The position numbers and the translations under genes are program-made. 46,931 nucleotides of DNA from Candidatus Thalassarchaeaceae archaeon (GTDB lineage: Archaea > Thermoplasmatota > Poseidoniia > Poseidoniales > Thalassarchaeaceae). The stretch covers positions 1 through 46,931 of the forward strand of contig JAJPRE010000009.1 in the NCBI GenBank assembly GCA_023700245.1. Direction: 5' to 3'. Positions 1-6,467 of the stretch are shown here, piece after piece. The stretch's first letter is position 1, and each line of letters begins with the position of its first letter. A model generated the notes under the pieces. That model did no database searches, was not told where the DNA came from, and was given only the letters and a program-made list of their open reading frames with translations.

Positions 1-197
1 CCTAGTTGATATATAATTGTAAGAGTTAGGATTAAAAATAATATTAAAATTAATAATGGAATTGTGAAAATTCCTTCATCTGTAATCAATTCAGAATTAG
101 TTTCCAAATTTAGTATTATTTGAGTAATTAATGACATAATAATAATCATCAAGACGCCGGCGATAGCAAATTTTTTTTGATTTAATCGGTCATTCAT
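1..197 (-). CDS. Partial membrane protein, N-terminus only
   Basis: The reading frame opens at an ATG (195-197) and runs off the left edge, giving about 65 residues. The start overlaps the stop of the upstream gene as ATGA, so the two are probably cotranscribed and translationally coupled. The peptide begins MNDRLNQKKFAIAG and contains two hydrophobic stretches (about residues 10-26 and 44-60) separated by a short polar acidic loop, so it looks like a small two-helix or larger integral membrane protein. The upstream partner has the same layout of two helices near the N-terminus, so this could be a paralogous membrane-anchored regulator whose DNA-binding end lies outside the window. That is inference; no family is recognised from the visible part. 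Confidence 0.6.
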   Translation of the reverse strand, partial: MNDRLNQKKFAIAGVLMIIIMSLITQIILNLETNSELITDEGIFTIPLLILILFLILTLTIIYQL

Positions 198-679
198 GTA
201 TTATCCTCCATTATTGTTAATTCAACTCTTTTCCCCATTCCATCGCGCACTCGTCTAACTAGTCCTCTATTTTCCATACTTGAAAGTAACCTACTTGCCT
301 TTGAATTTGTAAATCCCCCTTGACGCACTAATTCAGCCTGCCACATCTTATTTTCATTAGATTGCAAAATGTTAACTACAATTTTTTCTGCTGAGGACAA
401 TATGGGTAATTTTTTTGTTTTAGTAATATTGGTTACTTCTTTATTTAATTTCTCATTGTTATTATTTAATAACCAGGTCATTGAAATTCCGATAAGAATT
501 CCTATACTTGTCAAGAACAACGAGTATATCAAGTATGGAACAATATCATCAAAGGATGTCGAAGAGACTGTAAATGGGACTAAAATCAGTAGAAATAACA
601 TGAAAGTTGCCATTCCCAAAGTAAGCTTGGCTATCTGATTCATTGAGTCTGATGAATTGCCTAATTCATCTTCACTCAT
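194..679 (-). CDS. Membrane-anchored winged-helix (MarR-like) transcriptional regulator
   Basis: 161 residues. Two transmembrane helices are visible at about 20-42 and 47-70. They are followed by a Lys/Asn-rich linker and a C-terminal winged-helix domain (about 93-158) in which helix 3 carries GGFTNSKASRLLSSMENRGL and the wing carries RVRDGMGKRVELT. This architecture is known in archaea for membrane-tethered HTH regulators. The HTH would face the cytoplasm. The protein presumably senses a membrane or envelope state and acts on nearby genes, but no target can be read from the sequence. It overlaps the next gene downstream by ATGA. The ATG at 677-679 is the only start upstream of the first helix. 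Confidence 0.75.
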   Translation of the reverse strand: MSEDELGNSSDSMNQIAKLTLGMATFMLFLLILVPFTVSSTSFDDIVPYLIYSLFLTSIGILIGISMTWLLNNNNEKLNKEVTNITKTKKLPILSSAEKIVVNILQSNENKMWQAELVRQGGFTNSKASRLLSSMENRGLVRRVRDGMGKRVELTIMEDNT

Positions 680-766
680 ATTATCACGAACACCAATTAT
701 AATTCAAGGGTTGGGTAACTCTGTGTAAAGAGTCGTCCTTGAAATATCAAAATTTATATTTAAATC

Positions 767-1924
767 TTAATAGCAGATTTGGCGATCCTCTGACCATGTT
801 CCACCATTGGCTTCACATCCCTCTTGTGAAGAAACTTCGTTTGAGCTTTCTTGATCTTCATCATCTTCACGATCTTTATCATCTTCACATTCTAATTTCT
901 CACCATCATCATCGTAACAAACTTCTTGAAAGTCAATTTTTGACCATTCACAATATGATTTGTCCTCAGTTGTAGTCCATGTTCCGCTACGAGATTCACA
1001 CATTTCCTGTGTTACTTCAAATTTATGAAAATCTACATTATGACGTGCTGGCAATGGTTTGGCTTTTCCTTCACGATCAAATTTTTCGGTAAATTTTGCA
1101 ATAAATCCTTTTGGTCCAGCCATTTCTCCCTTATCTTTGCGTTCACAATCTTCACCTTCGAAACATTCTTGGTAATCTGTATAACGTTGTGCCATCTCTG
1201 TACCTATTTGTGTAAGTACTGAATTAAATGAATGACGGCTGTCATGCGAAATACCTAATCCAGCACAATCACTATTTGCAATACAGTATGATATGGCTAT
1301 AGCTGCGTTTTCTGTCAAATGAAGTTTGCTAGATAATTCGTCTTGATTCAAATCGGCCCAATCGAAATGGCTCTTATTCATTGCTTCTTTTCGATGCTCC
1401 CTCATAGAATAAACATCATCACACCATTGTTGCTTTTCATCGGTCCAGAGTTCTCTGGTTTTACAATCATACCAATCTTCTTTATCTTCATCAACCTTTT
1501 CCATCATTGAAGGGGCTCTAACTTCAATGGAGTCTTGCATAATGGTTAATGATTCTGAGTCTGCATTGCATTCTTCGTTATCAATACAATATTGTAACGC
1601 TATAGCAAGTATACCATTAGCCTCAACTCTTTTTTCCAGATGTTCCATTCTATCTTCCTCAGAAATTTCTATTTTATCTGATAAGAATGATTTCAACATA
1701 CCTTTGAATCCTTTTTTATCTTCATCAATCATATCCCAAGTAGCATCTCCAACAGCATCATCAACCACTCCAGCATATGGATTATCTTCCACATATCTTG
1801 GTTCCATTAACTCATCCACGCTCGTACTCACTGATGCGCCTGCTAGTAATGAAATTACAGCTAATACAATTATTATGCTTAGTGATCTTTTTTGCCTATT
1901 ATTCTCTCCTATTTCTGACTTCAT
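767..1924 (-). CDS. Secreted, Cys-framed acidic protein of unknown function
   Basis: 385 residues. A basic N-terminus (RQKR) is followed by a hydrophobic segment at about 14-32, consistent with a signal peptide or N-terminal anchor. The remainder is strongly charged and contains many paired cysteines, suggesting disulphides outside the cell. Two copies of a short C-x(4)-GTW-x(6,7)-C module occur near the C-terminus: CESRSGTW...YC at about 308-325 and CEANGGTW...IC at the very end, separated by a run of Asp/Glu. A repeated helical segment is also visible: ENAAIAISYCIANSDC and GILAIALQYCIDNEEC are clearly duplicates. I do not recognise an enzymatic family. It is probably an envelope or extracellular protein. 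Confidence 0.7.
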   Translation of the reverse strand: MKSEIGENNRQKRSLSIIIVLAVISLLAGASVSTSVDELMEPRYVEDNPYAGVVDDAVGDATWDMIDEDKKGFKGMLKSFLSDKIEISEEDRMEHLEKRVEANGILAIALQYCIDNEECNADSESLTIMQDSIEVRAPSMMEKVDEDKEDWYDCKTRELWTDEKQQWCDDVYSMREHRKEAMNKSHFDWADLNQDELSSKLHLTENAAIAISYCIANSDCAGLGISHDSRHSFNSVLTQIGTEMAQRYTDYQECFEGEDCERKDKGEMAGPKGFIAKFTEKFDREGKAKPLPARHNVDFHKFEVTQEMCESRSGTWTTTEDKSYCEWSKIDFQEVCYDDDGEKLECEDDKDREDDEDQESSNEVSSQEGCEANGGTWSEDRQICY

Positions 1925-2035
1925 ATCTTAACACCCTAAATTATGATCGAATGCAAAACCATATCAAAACATTGAGTAAATGTATAAAAAATTATGAAAA
2001 AACCTGCAAAACAATCAGTTAATTACCTATTTAAG

Positions 2036-2112
2036 TGGCGGACCCACCGCGATTTGAACACGGGTTAAAGGCTCCGCAAGCCCCTGTGATATCCAGGCTA
2101 CACTATGGGTCC
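2036..2112 (-). tRNA. tRNA-Arg (anticodon GCG)
   Basis: A full cloverleaf can be folded: acceptor GGACCCA/UGGGUCC, D-loop with G18-G19 (CCUGGAUA), anticodon stem GGGGC/GCCUU around loop UUGCGGA (anticodon GCG, reads CGC), T-loop UUCAAAU, discriminator G and an encoded CCA. No intron is present. It lies alone between a secreted-protein gene and a small unknown gene. Confidence 0.95.
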
Positions 2113-2119
2113 AATAATC

Positions 2120-2153
2120 CCGTCGAATAGTGGCTTCTGTTTAATCTCGACGG
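2120..2153. repeat. Inverted repeat (7-bp stem, 20-nt loop)
   Basis: CCGTCGA (2120-2126) is perfectly complementary to TCGACGG (2147-2153). It lies just 5' of the tRNA-Arg gene (transcribed leftward) and 3' of the small gene ending at 2170. It may be a hairpin ending the upstream transcript or a tRNA leader structure. No T-tract is obvious, so a terminator role is weakly supported. Confidence 0.35.
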
Positions 2154-2169
2154 TTGTAGAAATCTAATA

Positions 2170-2523
2170 TCACATAACTATTGGCAATACAGTTTTCCAT
2201 CTTGGTTCGGCTAATTTTTTGGAATTTGGACCGTCTCTAGTAATTTTTGTCTTATGAGTGAGTTTCCCATGCATGCCCTTAACAGAAAATTTTACACGTA
2301 ATTCTACTAATCTATCTCTCTCGATAACTATCATTTGTTCATCATCTAATTGTACCGATGTTGATGCCTCAATATCTCCTTCATTACGAAGTTGTAGAAT
2401 ATTTCCTTCGATGTCTGCCCTTGGAGAGAAGTCGTAGTCACTAGGATTATCCATTTGTACTTCAGCATCAATTATGACGCGATCTCTGATAGAAGTCTTG
2501 GTTATCAGCATTGACTTAACCAT
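2170..2523 (-). CDS. Small beta-rich protein of unknown function
   Basis: 117 residues, no signal peptide, no cysteines, alternating hydrophobic and charged residues typical of a beta sandwich (for example MLITKTSIRDRVIIDAEVQM and LVELRVKFSVKGM). The called start is the ATG at 2521-2523. However, the frame stays open upstream for 18 further codons to the TAA that ends the PKD lipoprotein gene at 2578, and the translated stretch (FELDVNAKYM before the start) looks like another beta strand. So the gene may begin at an unrecognised non-AUG codon. Alternatively, it was once the C-terminal part of the preceding gene, now cut off by a stop. No family recognised. Confidence 0.55.
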   Translation of the reverse strand: MVKSMLITKTSIRDRVIIDAEVQMDNPSDYDFSPRADIEGNILQLRNEGDIEASTSVQLDDEQMIVIERDRLVELRVKFSVKGMHGKLTHKTKITRDGPNSKKLAEPRWKTVLPIVM

Positions 2524-2577
2524 GTACTTGGCATTAACATCAAGTTCAAAGCACTTCGCACTAAAAATAGTGAATAA

Positions 2578-3753
2578 TTATATTCCAATTTCACTTATTC
2601 TTGGTACCAGTACCAAAAAATCAATTATTAATTTCCAGTCATTTCCTGGATCAGGATCTATGTCATCTATTGGTATGTCTGGATGACAATCATCAGCAGT
2701 TATTGTCCAAATCCAGTCCCCTTGGCCAAATCTTTGACCTGCTTGATTTAGTAATGAATACAAAAGATCATCAGAAGAATCTGCTGAAATTGTATATCCA
2801 GTTTCAGGATAAGTATTCATTTCATCCTTGAGTATAGTAGCGGATGCATTTCGAGTTATATTTTCATGCGTTGTAGATGAAAATGTACTCCAACCTGAAG
2901 TGGGCACCCTAATTGAAAGAGTAAAATTATCTTCTGGCCACATAATTGGAATAAGGTCTCTTGCTAATATTAATGTAGAATTCATACTAATCATCCTAGA
3001 TTCAGGAAATGGATTTTTTATTATCTCATATGATTTTCCCTGTTCTAAATAGCCATTCCATTCAAATTCTACATGTTTGGGCTCCCAAATTATCCTAAAA
3101 GTCCTAGAAATAACCATTACAGTCCATGTAGAGGTGTTTGTAGCACCTTTATCATCCATAACTGTAATTCTACCTGTACGATTGCCTGATTCATTCAGTA
3201 ATAACTGATTAGAAATGGCTGATGTTGCATCTGCATCATTAGAAGGATCTCCGTCGTTATTCGAATCTACAGTTATGTCAAAATCCCATTCAAAACTTAC
3301 AACTCCTCCTTCTGGGTCTAATGATTGACTTGCATCTAGAAGTACGGTAGAACCTGTTCTAATCACATTAGATACTTCGAAAACTAAAGTTGGAGGTGAA
3401 TTTACAAAAAGTGAGGTGTATTCAGTATCAATTCCTCCTTGATCGTTGACAACGGTTACTTGTATAGAATAATATCCAGGATCAATATATTGGTGACTTA
3501 CGACTCCTTGTTTTGTAGTTTTTTTATTTCCATCATCAAAGTCCCACCTATATTCTTCGATTATTGTTGGATTTGGAGTTGTTGACTCTCTTGCATCGAA
3601 ATTTACTGTTTCTCCAGCGTTTATTTCATCCATATCAGAGGTTAGTTTAGCATTTGGATTAATATTTCCAAGACCGCTACATCCAGCGAATACTGTGGCG
3701 ATTAACATTAATGTAATCATCAACGCTAACGGGCGGCCGCTAATCTTCATCAT
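2578..3753 (-). CDS. PKD-domain lipoprotein
   Basis: 391 residues. The N-terminus has a basic start, a hydrophobic core (about 8-22) and a lipobox-like TVFAGC with the candidate lipidated cysteine at 25, so it is likely anchored on the outer face of the membrane. Two PKD (Ig-like) domains follow, about 34-115 and 120-215. They show the typical WDFDDG signature, ending HQYIDPGYYSIQVTV, then FEWDFD. The C-terminal 170 residues are a beta-rich region ending in an Asp/Pro-rich stretch (DIDPDPGND). PKD domains generally mediate protein or glycan contacts on cell surfaces; the ligand is unknown. Its stop is in the same frame as the following small gene. Confidence 0.8.
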   Translation of the reverse strand: MMKISGRPLALMITLMLIATVFAGCSGLGNINPNAKLTSDMDEINAGETVNFDARESTTPNPTIIEEYRWDFDDGNKKTTKQGVVSHQYIDPGYYSIQVTVVNDQGGIDTEYTSLFVNSPPTLVFEVSNVIRTGSTVLLDASQSLDPEGGVVSFEWDFDITVDSNNDGDPSNDADATSAISNQLLLNESGNRTGRITVMDDKGATNTSTWTVMVISRTFRIIWEPKHVEFEWNGYLEQGKSYEIIKNPFPESRMISMNSTLILARDLIPIMWPEDNFTLSIRVPTSGWSTFSSTTHENITRNASATILKDEMNTYPETGYTISADSSDDLLYSLLNQAGQRFGQGDWIWTITADDCHPDIPIDDIDPDPGNDWKLIIDFLVLVPRISEIGI

Positions 3754-3861
3754 TACTCGTGGTGCGTACCATACTCATATGCATGTTGGGACATTGGCAT
3801 TATTTTATTGAGTTAAGAGAGTTCATGGACTTGGCCACTTTCGATAGAATAGGAATAAGTC

Positions 3862-4434
3862 ATGTTAAGCGGATTTAGAGTTTTAGGATTTGATTTGGAA
3901 ACAACTGGTTTTGATTCATCTAAGCATCGTATAGTTCAATATGCATTTATTGGAAGTGATGTAGATGGAACGCACATCAATACTGAATCATTAGTCAAAC
4001 CAAATATGAAAATACCACCAGAAACTACAAGAATTCATGGAATATCTGATAAAGATGTAAAAAATTCAGAGTTATTTCTCGAGCATGTTGAAGAAATTTC
4101 AAATCTTATTAATGGCTCAATACTTGTTGGACATAATGTTGTACGATTTGATTGGCCTTTCTTGAAAATGGAATATTTACGTTGTGGAATGGAAGCACCT
4201 GAACCTTACGCCATCATCGATACATGGATTCTTGCAAAGAAATTTAAAATAAGTCAATATGGTAAAAGAAGTTTAGGTGCGTTATGTGAAAAATATGATA
4301 TTTCATTAGAAAACGCACATTCGGCCGATGCTGATGCTGGAGCAACACTTTTGCTTTTATGGAAAATAATGAAATCTTATCCGGAAGAATTTCAAAAATG
4401 GTGGAATGAATTAGTAGAATCATTATCTGATTGA
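3862..4434 (+). CDS. DEDDh-family 3'-5' exonuclease (DnaQ/RNase T-like)
   Basis: 190 residues, a single exonuclease domain. Exo I is FDLETTG (D11, E13), Exo II is GHNVVRFDWPFL (D97), and Exo III is HSADADA with H153 and D158. Together these form the complete DEDDh two-metal site that removes nucleotides from 3' ends. There is no polymerase or BRCT extension, so it is a stand-alone proofreading or repair exonuclease rather than a polymerase subunit. RNA as substrate cannot be excluded. It converges with, and overlaps by 12 bases, the RecB-like nuclease gene, placing two nucleases back to back at their 3' ends. The upstream gap to the PKD lipoprotein gene holds the divergent promoters. Confidence 0.88.
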   Translation: MLSGFRVLGFDLETTGFDSSKHRIVQYAFIGSDVDGTHINTESLVKPNMKIPPETTRIHGISDKDVKNSELFLEHVEEISNLINGSILVGHNVVRFDWPFLKMEYLRCGMEAPEPYAIIDTWILAKKFKISQYGKRSLGALCEKYDISLENAHSADADAGATLLLLWKIMKSYPEEFQKWWNELVESLSD

Positions 4435-5607
4435 TTCTAATAATGGATTCCAGGGCAATATCTCAGACCAGTCTCCGAGATGTCTAGTTTCTCCGTCTAT
4501 TCTCGCACTTCCAATGAATAATGCTCCTTCATACCCTTCGGAGCATAATGTCCTTAGTTGATCTAATGGCTGATTAACTAAAAACGCACCAAATTTTTCC
4601 CCAGAATCTTTTAAATTACCATTTTGGCCATCAGGAATCATCTTTTTAAATAGGGCAAGTCCTTCTTCTGGATCAAAGTTTGCTAATGTCACAACTTCAT
4701 TAGTAAATCTACCACCTTTTTTTAAAATACCGTCTTCAATGGCAATTAGCCAGCTCGGACACCATGCTTTCCATTCACAAAATCCACAAGTAAAGTCTTC
4801 AGGAGTAGCCTGAAACGGAGTTTTAGTTAATTCAATCAAACTATGTGTTGATAATGCAGCATCTGTTACTGATGGGCCTATTGCCTCGTGTATTGTCTGG
4901 TTTGATGTATACCAGCCTTCTGCACGCATTGGTGGATGGTCAGGATTAATTAATTTTAAGAGATCACGGTAGAAGAGCAATTGCCTATTTATTGTATCAC
5001 TTAAATTTTCTTTCGGAGGTTTACCGGTTTTCAAATCTACAACAATCCACCCTGACTCATTGCCTTCATCATCAAAATCTCTCAATAATAAATCTAATCT
5101 ACCCATTAATTTACCACATCTAGAATTCATGGTTCCTTCATTTGCTAAAATATTTATTTTGATTTTTTTCCACATTCTTAATGTAACATTTGATAGTTTA
5201 ACATCATCGATTTTGACATGGCTTAGGAGCATGTATAGTGCCTTATTTAATCCTTCAAATGCTTTATTGTATGAATTTTGCTTCCATTTTGGATGCCTAG
5301 GAGTATTAAAAAATATATCTTTTTGTAATTTCCAATGATGATCTAAAGTTTTTTTTGCTAGTTTGGGTAACCAATTTTTTTCATCGTCGCCTTTGTTTAG
5401 AATCTCTAAGTTACAGATATCTTCAATTGAATTATGAATTGTATTTCCAATAACTATTGGCATTCCTGTTTTCCTTGGAAGTCCTTGTCTCGATAGCCAA
5501 TATTTTCTGGGACATTCTTCATATCTATTCCATGAAGAGGGTGAGAGTTGATATTCTAGAATTTCATACCCATTCGGCGGTCCCCAATCGATTTCCACTG
5601 CGTGCAT
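4423..5607 (-). CDS. Fe-S cluster RecB/Cas4-like PD-(D/E)XK nuclease
   Basis: 394 residues. The N-terminal LSPSSWNRYEECPRKYW is the usual opening of RecB-family nuclease domains. The catalytic core has H58, GRLD with D172, DLKTGK with D191 and K193, and the trailing QLLFYRD helix (Q209). Four cysteines, C32 plus C274, C277 and C283 (C-x2-C-x5-C), match the iron-sulfur staple of AddB, Cas4 and Dna2. So this is probably a single-strand or end-processing DNA exonuclease. A C-terminal domain of about 100 residues follows the cluster (ending GSARIDGETRHLGDW) and may be an OB-like DNA-binding fold. There is no helicase domain and no cas genes nearby, so a CRISPR role is not supported. Its start codon abuts that of the divergent PAC2 gene. 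Confidence 0.85.
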   Translation of the reverse strand: MHAVEIDWGPPNGYEILEYQLSPSSWNRYEECPRKYWLSRQGLPRKTGMPIVIGNTIHNSIEDICNLEILNKGDDEKNWLPKLAKKTLDHHWKLQKDIFFNTPRHPKWKQNSYNKAFEGLNKALYMLLSHVKIDDVKLSNVTLRMWKKIKINILANEGTMNSRCGKLMGRLDLLLRDFDDEGNESGWIVVDLKTGKPPKENLSDTINRQLLFYRDLLKLINPDHPPMRAEGWYTSNQTIHEAIGPSVTDAALSTHSLIELTKTPFQATPEDFTCGFCEWKAWCPSWLIAIEDGILKKGGRFTNEVVTLANFDPEEGLALFKKMIPDGQNGNLKDSGEKFGAFLVNQPLDQLRTLCSEGYEGALFIGSARIDGETRHLGDWSEILPWNPLLESIR

Positions 5608-6465
5608 ATGGCACCAGAGGAGGCAACGGTTAACAGTAATTTAGTTTCATTAAGAAATATGAAAGACGCGCCGGTAGTAGAAGTTGATGATGATGTTGAT
5701 GCTGCAGGGGCTTTAGTGGTCAATTGTTTTCCATCAGTAGGATTTGTAAGTAGCATTGTAGCTCATTACCTGATTGATAAACTGGAGTTGCGATTAGTTG
5801 GAGGAGTGAATCATTCAAAACTTCCTCCAATGTGCTTAGTGCAAGATGGTAAACCCCTTCCGCCTCTGAGATTTTATACTGGTGAACCAATTTGTAAATT
5901 AGATAAGTGCGATAAAATAATATTAATTATATCTGAAGTTAAGATTGAAAATCAAATAAAAATGAGTCTTGCCCGTAGTCTGATTGATTGGACAAAGGAA
6001 TCTAAAGCGGGAGTATCAATAATGATTGATTCATTTACTAAAGGTGATTCGGAAGGACATACAATATTAGATGATGATGATATAGATACTACTATGCTTG
6101 GAATAGGATCTACCGATTCTGCAATTAAAATGTTAAAAGAAATTGGGTTACCTCTTCTTAAACACGGCTTAGTTGGTGGAATGACAGGAGTTATGCTTGG
6201 AGAAAGTAGGCGTAGAGGCATAGATTCACTTGCTATTCTTGCTGAATCTAATGGTGGACCAATGAAAGGTCAACCATTTCCTGATGCAAGGGCTGCAGCT
6301 AGAATAATTGAGTGCCTAGATGGCTTATTACCGACCATTCATCTTGATCCTGGGCCATTACTTGAAGAAGCTAAAAGAATAGAGAATCAAATACGAGATA
6401 TGATGGCAGTAAATCTAAATTCATCAATAGATGATCATAATGGGCCTGAATCAATGTTTGGTTAA
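5608..6465 (+). CDS. PAC2-family protein (proteasome-assembly-chaperone-like)
   Basis: About 285 residues. The N-terminal half carries the PAC2 hallmark GALVVNCFPSVGFVSSIVAHYL, interrupted here for brevity at the core FPSVGFVSS, followed by the LVGGV strand. The C-terminal part has the other family signature, GGMTGVMLG followed by LAILAESNGG and PFPDARAAARIIECL. PAC2 proteins in archaea are thought to relate to eukaryotic proteasome assembly chaperones, but their role is not settled. Candidate starts are GTG 5602, ATG 5608 and ATG 5659 (MKDAPVVEV). I took 5608. A start at 5659 would give space for a promoter, since the divergent nuclease gene begins at 5607. Confidence 0.85.
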   Translation: MAPEEATVNSNLVSLRNMKDAPVVEVDDDVDAAGALVVNCFPSVGFVSSIVAHYLIDKLELRLVGGVNHSKLPPMCLVQDGKPLPPLRFYTGEPICKLDKCDKIILIISEVKIENQIKMSLARSLIDWTKESKAGVSIMIDSFTKGDSEGHTILDDDDIDTTMLGIGSTDSAIKMLKEIGLPLLKHGLVGGMTGVMLGESRRRGIDSLAILAESNGGPMKGQPFPDARAAARIIECLDGLLPTIHLDPGPLLEEAKRIENQIRDMMAVNLNSSIDDHNGPESMFG

Positions 6466-6467
6466 GA

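Noticed and set aside
739-975. Plus-strand frame rich in His and Leu
   Set aside because: Shadow of the acidic C-terminus of the secreted protein on the other strand.
4423-5607. Cas4 of a CRISPR system
   Set aside because: Four cysteines fit, but there are no cas genes or repeat arrays, and the protein is much longer than Cas4 with an additional C-terminal domain.
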